Positions 22,524-34,423 of a stretch of DNA of 64,000 bases are shown here, in pieces. The translations under genes were made by a program, and so were the position numbers. The DNA lies in the NCBI GenBank assembly GCA_963675135.1, contig OY776124.1:8136677-8200676 (forward strand), in the 5' to 3' direction. Under the pieces are notes generated by a model, which worked only from the letters and a program-made list of their open reading frames with translations, had not been told where the DNA came from and did no database searches. This stretch comes from Galeopsis tetrahit. Taxonomy: Eukaryota; Streptophyta; Magnoliopsida; Lamiales; Lamiaceae. Numbering within the stretch: the stretch's first letter is position 1; each line of letters begins with the position of its first letter.

Positions 22524-24388
22524 TGATTCGGGTGGAATTTACACGTTTTAGAGGCACATGTTAAGCGTGTTTTGATGTGGATTTCATTGAATTATGCATT
22601 GAATATGATTGTTTAAGCCGAAATGAGAGAAAGGTTGTGTTTTGTCGATTTTGTAGGAAATACGATGGAATTTGGAGCAAAACACCAACCATACTTTACT
22701 GGATCAGGAAGAGAAGTGCACGGTTGGATTCGTCTCGAAAAACGGAGTGGAATAGCCAAAAGAATCGAGTCAATCGGACACCCGAGGCGAAAGATATGCA
22801 CGAAACGAGAAAGAGCCGAAGTCGACCGAGAGAGAGCACGCCCGAGACGAGTGCTCGAGCAAGAAGTGTTCCAAACAGGATTTTTGGGCCAAGAAAGGGC
22901 ACGGCCGAGCACCCTTCTCGGCCGAGCTCGAGCAGCCCAATGCCACGGCCGAGCAAGAGCCACGGCCGAGCTCCACGTCAAGCTCAATCCCAGCGCACGG
23001 CCAAGCACTATGCTCGAGGAGGCCTTCTCCGAAATAGGTTTTTAGGCCACATCAAGGGCACGACCGAGAAGCAAGCTCGGCCGAGCACCCCATTGTCCAT
23101 GCTCCACAATGCCTCGGCCGAGAAGCAGCCACGGCCGAGCACGCCCATGCCCCTGTTCCGCACGCCTCGGCCGAGAAGCAGCCACGGCCGAGCACTCCAC
23201 TTCACGCCCACATGCCCAGCACGGCCGAGCTCCCAGCTCGGCCGAGCACCTGCTCGCCCCCAAAGCCATTTTGCACGGCCGTGCTCCGTGCACGACCGTG
23301 CCAACCTCATTTTCGGTGCTTTTTCCTCATTTTGGCCATTTTTTAGGGACTAACTTGCAATTTTGGCATTCAAACCCTACCCCAACACTATATAAGCCCC
23401 ATTTCTTGAATTACAAGCCATTCTTCCCCAATTCCTCAATTTCCACACATAGTTACACATACTTGGAGGTGTTTTGGCCATATCATCATCAATTCTTCAT
23501 CAAATCAAGAAAGGAAGGATGCAATAGCTTGGAAATTCAATTCTCTACCACATTCTAGACTAAGCTTTCTCTTTCTCTTTCTTTTTACTTAGTTATTTCA
23601 TTTGGATTTTGTAATTTGATTATGTGGTTGATTGGCTAGAACACTTTTGGTTCTAAAGCCTTGTAAATACTCTTGTTGAAGTTTATTGAATTAATGTTTT
23701 GCTTAATTGGTGTTTGTGTGGCTTAATTCTATTTGGGTGCTTGATTTTCATTGCAAAGCATGTCATTAGTGTACAATGATGATGTGTTAATCCTAGTTAA
23801 TTGAATTAGGTTGAGAAATCTACTTTGATTAATTGATTGCAAGCATTTGACCTAATTTTATTGTGAGATTGAAAGATGAACAATGATTAGGAAGATGTGT
23901 GATGATCTTAGGAGCTTGATTGGGTTTTATTGTACAATTTAGGTAGAGATACTAAGTTGTGTGATATCTCCTTTGGATTACTTGGATCGAGAGAACTTTT
24001 AATCCATTATTATGTGATCAATCTTATAGACAAAGCATGAACACCACTTAAGTAGATAGTTAATCATAGATGGATACATTAGTATTGCATGTGCTTTAGA
24101 ACCTACCTTCTTACCTTTGAGTTTTCATCCATTTTACTTCGTTTTCGTGATTGTCTGCTAGTTGATCGATTCTTTATTACTCTTTATTGCTTGTTTGTGA
24201 CAATTTGATAGGCAACTTTAGGGTAATTCACTATATTCACTTTATCGATCGCGTCTATTTAGAATTCCGTTAATAAACTACATTTTTACGCTATACCTCC
24301 TCGTGGGATCGACCTCGTACTTACTTCACTACGATAGACACCGTATACTTGCGGTCGTTTATTCTAGCGTTGTAGAATACGTGAATCA
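22524..24388 (+). mobile_element. Gypsy-type solo LTR 'Z' (Athila/Tat-like)
   Basis: A 1865-bp LTR with inverted ends TGATTC...GAATCA. The flanks ATTGT (22519-22523) and ACTGT (24389-24393) fit a target-site duplication with one later substitution. A TATA box TATATAAG is at 23389-23396. The last 100 bp (GGGATCGACCTCGTACTTAC, then ACACCGTATACTTGCGG) resemble the LTR ends of Athila/Tat gypsy elements; that lineage call is from memory of typical ends. A relative with a perfect duplication is at 35784-37352. Confidence 0.8.
22840..23290. repeat. GC-rich palindromic core of LTR Z
   Basis: Irregular repeats of CTCGGCCGAGC-like palindromes in an otherwise AT-rich LTR, lying before its TATA box. Long overlapping open frames on both strands here, rich in Arg, Ser and Pro, come from the lack of AT-rich stop codons and are not genes. 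A shortened version is at about 31400-31850. Confidence 0.75.
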
Positions 24389-24426
24389 ACTGTTAAGTGA
24401 AAAATACAGTCTTAACTCAGAGAAGT
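24389..24426 (+). mobile_element. SIRE-like 3' LTR, third segment (38 bp)
   Basis: ACTGTTAAGTGAAAAATACA and the following TCTTAACTCAGAGAAG match the LTR at 32073-33663 just after the point where Z inserted. The segment is then joined to the start of an X copy. The same 38-39 bp recur at each unit boundary of the tandem array. Confidence 0.7.
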
Positions 24427-27400
24427 TGTTGGTCCCTGAACGAGTAGTGAATGGGATTAAAGTCTAGAGGGGAGGGGTGAATAGACTTTAAAACTTTTTC
24501 AAGATAGTTGGGTGCCTCTTCTGATTTCTATGTCAACTGGACTATAGGTCTCCTGGTCTAGATGACTATAGTGATCTGATGAAGAGTTTCAATGCGGAAG
24601 TTAGGTAGGCCTTGATTAGACTCGTTCTTTAGTTTCTTTTGAAAATGCCAAGTTGTTTACTTAATGAAAATACTCAGCTGATGCTGGTTTGAAAGTTATG
24701 GCCTTGTTTTGAAGATAGTTGAAATCACAGTATGCACTATATAAAATGTATGGAAATGATAATAATGTAAAGTGCAGAAAGATAAATAACACCATGTTTA
24801 TAGTGGTTCAGATATACGATCCTACGTCCACTCTCACGTCCTAACGTGATGTTTAATCGTTTTAATTTACCAAAAATTACAAGGGCTTGTCCTTTATAGT
24901 CCCAAGGGTAGGACTTTGAGATCTGAGCAGTCCTAACTGCTACGGTCTCCACAAGTGATTGTAAGCACTTGCACTTTGCAGTTCTCTACCACATTCTAGA
25001 CTAAGCTTTCTCTTTCTCTTTCTTTTTACTTAGTTATTTCATTTGGATTTTTTAATTTGATTATGTGGTTGATTGGCTAGAACACTTTTGGTTCTAAAGC
25101 CTTGTAAATACTCTTGTTGAAGTTTATTGAATTAATGTTTTGCTTAATTGGTGTTTGTGTGGCTTAATTCTATTTGGGTGCTTGATTTTCATTTCAAAGC
25201 ATGTCATTAGTGTACAATGATGATGTGTTAATCCTAGTTAATTGAATTAGGTTGAGAAATCTACTTTGATTAATTTGATTGCAAGCATTTGACCTAATTT
25301 TATTGTGAGATTGAAAGATGAACAATGATTAGGAAGATGTGTGATGATCTTAGGAGCTTGATTGGGTTTATTGTGCAATTTAGGTAGAGATACTAAGTTG
25401 TGTGATATCTCCTTTGGATTACTTGGATCGAGAGAACTTTTAATCCATTATTATGTGATCAATCTTATAGACAAAGCATGAACACCACTTAAATAGATAG
25501 TTAATCATAGATGGATACATTAGTATTGCATGTGCTTTAGAACCTACCTTCTTACCTTTGAGTTTTCATCCATTTTACTTCGTTTTCGTGATTGTATGCT
25601 AGTTGATCGATTCTTTATTACTCTTTATTGCTTGTTTGTGACAATTTGATAGGCAACTTTAGGGTAATTCACTATATTCACTTTATCGATCGCGTCTATT
25701 TAGAATTCCGTTAACAAACTACACTTTTACGCTATACCTCCTCGTGGGATCGACCTCGTACTTACTTCACTACGATAGACACCGTATACTTGCGGTCGTT
25801 TATTCTAGCGTTGTAGAATACGTGAATCAACTGTTAAGTGAAAATACAGTCTTAACTCAGAGAAGTTGTTGGTCCCTGAACGAGTAGTGAATGAGATTAA
25901 AGTCTAGAAGGGAGGGGTGAATAGACTTTAAAACTTTTTCAAGATAGTTGGGTGCCTCTTCTGATTTCTATGTCAACTGGACTATAGGTCTGCTGGTCCA
26001 GATGACTATAGTGATCTGATGAAGAGTTTCAATGCGGAAGTTAGGTAGGCCTTGATTAGATTCGTTCTTTAGTTTCTTTTGAAAATGCCAAGTTGTTTAC
26101 TTAATGAAAATACTCAGCTGATGCTGGTTTGAAAGTTATGGCCTTGTTTTGAAGATAGTTGAAATCACAGTATGCACTATATAAAATGTATGGAAATGAT
26201 AATAATGTAAAGTGCAGAAAGATAAATAACACCATGTTTATAGTGGTTCAGATATACGATCCTACGTCCACTCTCACGTCCTAACGTGATGTTTAATCGT
26301 TTTAATTTACCAAAAATTACAAGGGCTTGTCCTTTATAGTCCCAAGGGTAGGACTTTGAGATCTGAGCAGTCCTAACTGCTACGGTCTCCACAAGTGATT
26401 GTAAGCACTTGCACTTTGCAGTTCTCTACCACATTCTAGACTAAGCTTTCTCTTTCTCTTTCTTTTTACTTAGTTATTTCATTTGGATTTTTTAATTTGA
26501 TTATGTGGTTGATTGGCTAGAACACTTTTGGTTCTAAAGCCTTGTAAATACTCTTGTTGAAGTTTATTGAATTAATGTTTTGCTTAATTGGTGTTTGTGT
26601 GGCTTAATTCTATTTGGGTGCTTGATTTTCATTTCAAAGCATGTCATTAGTGTACAATGATGATGTGTTAATCCTAGTTAATTGAATTAGGTTGAGAAAT
26701 CTACTTTGATTAATTTGATTGCAAGCATTTGACCTAATTTTATTGTGAGATTGAAAGATGAACAATGATTAGGAAGATGTGTGATGATCTTAGGAGCTTG
26801 ATTGGGTTTATTGTGCAATTTAGGTAGAGATACTAAGTTGTGTGATATCTCCTTTGGATTACTTGGATCGAGAGAACTTTTAATCCATTATTATGTGATC
26901 AATCTTATAGACAAAGCATGAACACCACTTAAATAGATAGTTAATCATAGATGGATACATTAGTATTGCATGTGCTTTAGAACCTACCTTCTTACCTTTG
27001 AGTTTTCATCCATTTTACTTCGTTTTCGTGATTGTATGCTAGTTGATCGATTCTTTATTACTCTTTATTGCTTGTTTGTGACAATTTGATAGGCAACTTT
27101 AGGGTAATTCACTATATTCACTTTATCGATCGCGTCTATTTAGAATTCCGTTAACAAACTACACTTTTACGCTATACCTCCTCGTGGGATCGACCTCGTA
27201 CTTACTTCACTACGATAGACACCGTATACTTGCGGTCGTTTATTCTAGCGTTGTAGAATACGTGAATCAACTGTTAAGTGAAAAATACAGTCTTAACTCA
27301 GAGAAGTTGTTGGTCCCTGAACGAGTAGTGAATGGGATTAAAGTCTAGAGGGGAGGGGTGAATAGACTTTAAAACTTTTTCAAGATAGTTGGGAGCCTCT

Positions 27401-28754
27401 TCTGATTTCTATGTCAACTGGACTATAGGTCTGCTGGTCTAGATGACTATAGTGATCTGATGAAGAGTTTCAATGCGGAAGTTAGGTAGGCCTTGATTAG
27501 ACTCGTTCTTTAGTTTCTTTTGAAAATGCCAAGTTGTTTACTTAATGAAAATACTCAGCTGATATTGGTTTGAAAGTTATGGCCTTGTTTTGAAGATAGT
27601 TGAAATCACAGTATGCACTATATAAAATGTATGGAAATGACAATAATGTAAAGTGCAGAAAGATAAATAATACCAGGTTTATAGTGGTTCGGATATACGA
27701 TCCTACGCCCACTCTCACGTCCTAACGTGATGTTTAATCCTTTTAATTTACCAAAAATTACAAGGGCTTGTCCTTTATAGTCCCAAGGGTAGGACTTTGA
27801 GATCTGAGCAGTCCTAACTGCTACGGTCTCCACAAGTGATTGTAAGCACTTGCACTTTGCAGTTCTCTACCACATTCTAGACTAAGCTTTCTCTTTCTCT
27901 TTCTCTTTCTTTTTACTTAGTTATTTCATTTGGATTTTGTAATTTGATTATGTGGTTGATTGGCTAGAACACTTTTGGTTCTAAAGCCTTGTAAATACTC
28001 TTGTTGAAGTTTATTGAATTAATGTTTTGCTTAATTGGTGTTTGTGTGGCTTAATTCTATTTGGGTGCTTGATTTTCATTGCAAAGCATGTCACTAGTGT
28101 ACAATGATGATGTGTGAATCCTAGTTAATTGAATTAGGTTGAGAAATCTACTTTGATTAATTGATTGCAAGCATTTGACCTAATTTTATTGTGAGATTGA
28201 AATATGAACAATGATTAGGAAGATGTGTGATGATCTTAGGAGCTTGATTGGGTTTTATTGTGCAACTTAGGTAGAGATACTAAGTTGTGTGATATCTCCT
28301 TTGGATTACTTGGATCGAGAGAACTTTTAATCCATTATTATGTGATTAATCTTATAGACAAAGCATGAACACCACTTAAATAGATAGTTAATCATAGATG
28401 GATACATTAGTATTGCATGTGCTTTAGAACCTACCTTCTTACCTTTGAGTTTTCATCCATTTTACTTCGTTTTCGTGATTGTATGCTAGTTGATCGATTC
28501 TTTATTACTCTTTATTGCTTGTTTGTGACAATTTGATAGGCAACTTTAGGGTAATTCACTATATTCACTTTATCGATCGCGTCTATTTAGAATTCTGTTA
28601 ACAAACTACACTTTTACGCTATACCTCCTCGTGGGATCGACCTCGTACTTACTTCACTACGATAGACACCGTATACTTGCGGTCGTTTATTCTAGCGTTG
28701 TAGAATACGTGAATCAACTGTTAAGTGAAAAATACAGTCTTAACTCAGAGAAGT
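24427..28754. repeat. Tandem array of three 1.44-kb chimeric LTR units
   Basis: Three head-to-tail units starting at 24427, 25867 and 27308 (lengths 1440, 1441 and 1447). Each has the first 555 bp of LTR X (antisense), then the last 847 bp or so of LTR Z, then the 38-bp remnant of the SIRE-like LTR. The X-to-Z join (CACTTTGCA then GTTCTCTACC, about 24981, 26421 and 27862) is the same in all three units, so the fusion happened once and was then amplified. Units differ by only a few substitutions and by CTTTCT repeats near 27890. A minus-strand frame of 71 codons recurs in each unit but is not kept in the full X copy, so it is not treated as a gene. Confidence 0.9.
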
Positions 28755-30145
28755 TGTTGGTCCCTGAACGAGTAGTGAATGGGATTAAAGTCTAGAGGGG
28801 AGGGGTGAATAGACTTTAAAACTTTTTCAAGATAGTTGGGAGCCTCTTCTGATTTCTATGTCAACTGGGCTATAGGTCTGCTGGTCCAGATGATTATAGT
28901 GATCTGATGAAGAGTTTCAATGCGGAAGTTAGGTAGGCCTTGATTAGACTCGTTCTTTAGTTTCTTTTGAAAATGCCAAGTTGTTTACTTAATGAAAATA
29001 CTCAGCTGATGCTGGTTTGAAAGTTATGGCCTTGTCTTGAAGATAGTTGAAATCACAGTATGCACTATATAAAATGTATGGAAATGACAATAATGTAAAG
29101 TGCAGAAAGATAAATAACACCAGGTTTATAGTGGTTCGGATATACGATCCTACGTCCACTCTCACGTCCTAACGTGATGTTTAATCCTTTTAATTTACCA
29201 AAAATTACAAGGGCTTGTCCTTTATAGTCCCAAGGGTAGGACTTTGAGATCTGAGCAGTCCTAACTGCTACGGTCTCCACAAGTGATTGTAAGCACTTGC
29301 ACTTTGCAGAGGTTCAAAAACTTTAACCTTTCGGTGGGGGTTTGGGGTTTTTGAATGTTTCCAACTAATGGTTCAAGCTTATAATATGCTTAACCACTAT
29401 GCCTAAATCAATGGATTTATAATATGAATACGATTCAGGTTCTTGGGTTGGATAGAAATCACTTAAGAGCTAAGGATGTTCTTATGGATTTTGGCTCTTG
29501 GAGAACTCTTAAACAGTATGGCTTTTTGCTTGATTGTTTGCTTAGCTTGTTGAATTCTCTCGTTGTGACTTCGTACTTGTGATTTCTCATCCTCTTGTAT
29601 TTATAGTGGTGATTGCTTGCAACTAGCCGTTGGGGCAATCTTTCCATGTTAGCTTGATTCCTTGATTCCAGCCGCTTGATTGCTTCAATCCTGGGATCAT
29701 GTCAATCTTCTAAGTAAGGTAAGTCTTCATTAAAATTGCAAGATGACTTTGGGAATCAGCCGAGTCCTGGACGAGCACTTAGTCTTCTGATCTTCACTCA
29801 TAGTCTTCTGACTACTCGTCTGGCCTTAAGTCTTCTGTCTTCTGATATCAGTCGAGTAACACTCTTCTGATCTGGCAATTCAGTAACCTGTTTTAGGCCA
29901 TCTTCAATCTTGGACTCCATCAGTTAAGTAGGTATACAAGCACCTTACTTATCTGCTCTTCAAGGATCTTCTAGTCTTCATGCCTTCTACTCTTCTCATC
30001 TTGAGGGTGCGCATGTAAGACGGGGCTGTGCTAATCAGCTGATATCAATACAGTTGATCACACAAGACTAGTCTAAGTTGTTCTATACAAAGTCAGCTGA
30101 TCCTATTACATTTATAAACTCTAAGGGTGAATTTATATCCCAACA
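28755..30145 (-). mobile_element. Fourth copy of LTR X, nearly complete
   Basis: A 1391-bp copy from TGTTGGTCCCTG to TATCCCAACA. Its first part is like the tandem units, but it continues past the fusion point (GCAGAGGTTCAAAAAC) to the true X end. After it the sequence is the same as that after X at 21581 (AGTTGAGACAATAAAAATG), so this copy came from a larger duplication and not from a new insertion. Confidence 0.85.
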
Positions 30146-31088
30146 AGTTGAGACAATAAAAATGTCTAAGTCTAGAATCTCAGAAATGTTGAGATCATTA
30201 GTGTTCAGGATAATTGTCCAAAAGCTAGTATGTTAGGCAGCTTATCAGTCCTTGACTATTAGCTCAAAATTGCTGAACACAGGAAGACAAGATTACTGAA
30301 GAGGACAACATGGCTGAATGATTAAAGCTGATGCAAGTGGCCTAAAATGATAACAAAACATCACTGATAAGAGCTATGATAGATCAAGTTCATGTTTTAA
30401 GAGATCAAAAACATTGAATGCCATCTTCACAAAAGACAACATTAATGAAGCATTAAAGCCATCAAGCCCGAGACAGCATTGAAGACTTAGAAGCATTAAA
30501 GACTAAAGAATGGAATGAATTAAAGAACATTCCACATGCAATAGGAATGTTCGGAGAACTTGTCCCATCTGACCGTTGAGAAAGTACAAGTTCTGCCAAA
30601 ATCAACCTTGGAAAATGTGCAAATTTGGAAACTGACACAATTCTACTCAGCCACATTTTTCAGAAGTCAACACATTCATTCAAGAAACCATTGAAGAACC
30701 TTCTTACACAGTGGTTAATAAAAGAGTGCTTTTATAGCCGTTTCAATGGAGCTGCAAATAGACAATTTGAAAGTTTATCTCTCCAACGGATAAATGATCA
30801 AATTGCTCTATAAATATAGAAGTGATCCAAGGATTTAAGTATCCAACTATCTACAATCAATCTACTACCAAGCATTCAAGGAAACAAAGCTTATTACTTA
30901 CTTTCTTAAGTTTCCTGATCACTTCTAGCTAAGCTAACCTTGTAAAATCCAAACTTAGCATAGATATATCCTAACCCTTTACACTGTTCTTACTGTAAAT
31001 GATATCTCACTTAGTTGGAACCAAACCTCAAACCCTTACCTCTTAAGTGAAGTAGTATTTGTTGAAGAAGTGAGGAATTAAGGATTGT
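30146..31088 (+). mobile_element. Duplicate of the SIRE-like LTR second segment
   Basis: 943 bp, equal in length and nearly identical to 21581-22523, including the TATA box at 30808-30816. Part of a direct duplication displaced by 8565 bp. Confidence 0.85.
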
Positions 31089-32060
31089 TGATTTGGGTGG
31101 AATTTACACATTTTAGAGGCACATGTTAAGCGTGTTTTGATGTGGATTTCATTGAATTATGCATTGAATATGATTGTTTAAGCCGAAATGAGAGAAAGGT
31201 TGTGTTTTGTCGATTTTGTAGGAAATACGATGGAATTTGGAGCAAAACACCAACCATACTTTACTGGATCAGGAAGAGAAGTGCACGGTCGGATTTGTCT
31301 CGAAAAACGGAGTGGAATATCCAAAAGAATCGAGTCAATCGGACACCCGAGGCGAAAGATATGCACGAAACGAGAAAGAGCCGAAGTCGACCGAGAGAGA
31401 GCACGCCCGAGACGAGTGCTCGAGCAAGAAGTGTTCGAAACAGGCTTTTTGGGCCAAGAAAGGGCACGACCGAGCACCCTTCTCGGCCGAGCTCGAGCAG
31501 CCCAATGCCACGGCCGAGCTCCACGCCAAGCTCAATCCCAGCGCACGGCCAAACACTATGCTCTAGGAGGCCTTCTCCGAAACAGGTTTTTAGGCCACAT
31601 CAAGGGCACGGCCGGAAACAAGCTCGGCCGAGCACCCCATTGTCCATGCTCCACAATGCCTCGGCCGAGAAGCAGCCACGGCCGAGCACGCCCATGCCCC
31701 TGTTCCGCACGCCTCGGCCGAGAAGCAGCCACGACCGAGCACTCCACCTCACGCCCACATGCCCAGCACGGCCGAGCTCCCAGCTCGCCCGAGCACCTGC
31801 TCGCCCCCAAAGCCATTTTGCACGGCCGTGCTCCGTGCACGACCGTGCCAACCTCATTTTCGGTGCTTTTTCCTCATTTTGGCCATTTTTTAGGGACTAA
31901 CTTGCAATTTTGGCATTCAAACCCTACCCCAACACTATATAAGCCCCATTTCTTGAATTACAAGCCATTCTTCCCCAATTCCTCAATTTCCACACATAGT
32001 TACACATACTTGGAGGTGTTTTGGCCATATCTTCATGAATTCTTCATCAAATCAAGCAAG
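31089..32060 (+). mobile_element. Truncated duplicate of gypsy LTR Z
   Basis: Starts TGATTTGGGTGG (one change from Z) and matches Z as far as TCAAATCAAG.AAGGAAGG, with a somewhat shorter GC-rich core and a TATA box at 31936-31943. It ends in a direct fusion to a SIRE polypurine tract at 32061. Confidence 0.85.
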
Positions 32061-32072
32061 GAAGGGGGAAAT
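32061..32072 (+). promoter_or_regulatory. Polypurine tract before the complete SIRE-like LTR
   Basis: GAAGGGGGAAAT lies directly before the LTR start TGTTGGG. It is joined on the left to LTR Z and not to element-internal sequence. Confidence 0.75.
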
Positions 32073-33663
32073 TGTTGGGAATAAAATGATTTTGATTTAG
32101 ATACCAAAACCCCTGATTGATGATGTTCAGATTAGTTGAGATATGCTCAAGTCTAAGTTAAGACAAGTTGTCTCAGAACACTTGAGTAAGTAGAATGCTT
32201 AAGTCAAAAATCTCAGAAATGTTGTGAGATTTTAGAGTCCAGGATAGTTGTCCAAAGCTGAATGTTAGGCAGCTTGATATGTATTAAGTTTCTAGGCCAA
32301 AGTTGCTGAACTTACAAGACAAGCTATCAAAGTGGACAACTAAGCTGAAGAGATCAAGCATGTTAAGGCAATGCTCATAAATGCAGATGATCAAGAGCAT
32401 TAAATGCCAAAGCTCACAGAAGACAAAATCAATGAAGCATTTATTGCCAATCATGCCTGAACCAAGAATTGAAGACTTGAAGCATTAAAGAGTGAAGCAT
32501 TGAATGAATGTTGGAATATTCTAAATTGCAGCAGGAATGTTCAGGGAGCTTGTCCCATCTGACCGTTGGTTGAGTGTAGTTTCTGCCACAAATCAACCTT
32601 GGGAAATGTGCATATTTGGAATCTGACACAAGTCTTCTCAGCCGCATTTTTCAGAAGTCAACACATTCATTCAAGCAACCATTGAAGAGGCCTTTTACAC
32701 AGTGGATAAAAGGATGCCAAGCTTCATAGCCGTTTCAATGGTGCTGCAAATAGACAAGTTTGAATTGCTATCTCTCCAACGGTTAGCTGCTCAAATTTGC
32801 CTATAAATACAGAAGTGATCAAGGGATTCAATCATCCAACTACAAGCTATCAAACTATCATCAAGCTTTCAAAGGAAACCAAGTTGTTCTCTAGAATCCC
32901 AAGTTTCCTGAATCACTTCATCAAGCTAAGCCAATCTTTGTAGAATATCCAAAGCTTAGCATTGAGATATCCTAAGCCTTTACATTGTTCTTATTGTAAA
33001 GGATATCTCTATAAGTTGGAACCAAACCTCAAACCCTTATCTCATTTAGTGAAGAGAGAGTTTGTTGTAGAAGTGGGGAGTTAAGGACTGTTATTGTGAA
33101 ACACAGTCTTAACTCAGAGAGATTGAGCACTAGGACTCAAGTTATCCTAGGGATCAAAACACTAAGAGAGTGTTGTTGATCAGTGCACCTTGGCACTATA
33201 AAACAAGCTAATTCCATTGTGAAGGAATTATCCTGTTCAATCAGGGAAAGTGGATGTAGGAGCTTGAGTCTCTGAACCACTATAAACTTGTGTGCCATTT
33301 ACTTACTGTACTCTTTATTTACTCACATTCTAACATTTTTTAAAGAGCAAAACTCAGTAAGTCAAGAAAAACTGTTTTGGACAAAGTCCCTGATAACTGT
33401 ATTTTTCAGAAATCAATTAGGAGTATTTCTTTGAGTCAAAGGCCAACCACATTCCGCACTTAGCAACTCTTTTAGATATTTAGCCAACTGATCACTCAAT
33501 AGTAATCAGTAGGACAAGTATCTATCAAAGTTCTCACTCAGGCTAGTTGTGAGACAACTTGCCTGATAAGACTAGTTTGTCAAAAAGAAAAAGAATTTGC
33601 ATACACAAGTGCATTCCCCCCCCCCCCCCATACACTTGTGTTATACTCCACCAAGGACCAACA
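32073..33663 (+). mobile_element. Complete SIRE-like 3' LTR
   Basis: A 1591-bp LTR from TGTTGGGAATAAAATG to AAGGACCAACA, with a TATA box CTATAAATA at 32801-32809. Near its end the perfect 9-base arms ACACAAGTG (33603-33611) and CACTTGTGT (33633-33641) flank a run of 14 C. It borders a CACTA transposase relic at 33664, so the SIRE-like element was inserted in that CACTA element. Its polypurine side shows it is a 3' LTR; the 5' LTR of this element is not in the window. Confidence 0.85.
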
Positions 33664-34423
33664 CTACTATACATTCTTGGTATTATTGGAAAGTACCACA
33701 TCACCTTCGTGAGAGATTTATTTTTCTTATTTCGCTTCTTCCCACACTTGGGATATTTATCGAGGTCTGCATACTCCTTCCGAAATAAGATACAATCACC
33801 CGGACAAGCATGAATTTACTGATGTGTTAACCCGATGGACTTGAGCATTTGTTTAGCATCATATGCTCTCTTAGGCAGTACATTTACATCATGCAATAGA
33901 CCACTAATTGCTTCCAGCATATTTGTGAAGCACACATCAGATAACTCGTGAGCTGCTTTTAAGTTGAACAATATCAACAAAGCAAACAGTTTTGTTGCCT
34001 TCTTACACTCGGGCCAAAGGGGTAATCCAGCAGAATCCCTTAACTTCTCTGACATATACGGGTGATCTCACAGATCATCGTCATCCCCACTCGATGTATC
34101 AACAGTAGGTACATCTTCTAAAAACTATCCGCATCCACTGTATCTTCAAACCTAAAGTCAGTTCCTAGGTTGCTTGAACTACATCTATCTCTTGTCTCAC
34201 CATGAGATGTCCAACCGGTATATGCTTTATCAATACCGTGAATCATCAAGTGGGCGAACAAATTTTCTCGACCTCTAACAGTTTTTCCATTCATACATTT
34301 CCAACAAGGACATGGAATGTACCGATGGTCAGTGCAGTGTCTAATTGCATGATTACAGAACTCTTACACCCCATTCTTATACTCCTCTGATAATCGATCG
34401 CCTCGAACCCACTTTCGATCCAT
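33664..34423 (-). pseudogene. CACTA transposase, N-terminal part, broken
   Basis: Minus-strand relic of a Tnp2-type CACTA (En/Spm) transposase. From ATG at 34421-34423 it reads MDRKWVRGDRLSEEYKNGV, then TAA at 34364-34366, then the zinc-finger-like transposase-associated domain (IPCPCWKCMNGK, FAHLMIHGIDKAYTGW). A shift follows near 34080, then LWPECKKATKLFALLILFNL, a TAA near 33816, and the start of the transposase domain (CPGDCILFRKEYADLDKYPK, VMWYFPIIPRMY). It stops at 33664, where the SIRE-like LTR begins; the DDE-like catalytic part is not in the window. Terminal regions of the same element continue at 34424-35712 and 41143-41278. Confidence 0.85.

Noticed and set aside
22577..23353. Long open frames (up to 258 codons) on both strands in LTR Z, repeated at 31142-32084
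   Set aside because: They overlap in several frames, are rich in Arg/Ser/Pro from the GC-rich palindromes and show no conserved domain; frame and length change between the two copies.
24737..24952. A 71-codon minus-strand frame recurring in every tandem unit (also 26177, 27618, 29065)
   Set aside because: It lies inside an LTR and is repeated only because the unit is repeated. The corresponding part of the complete LTR at 20107-21580 does not keep the frame.
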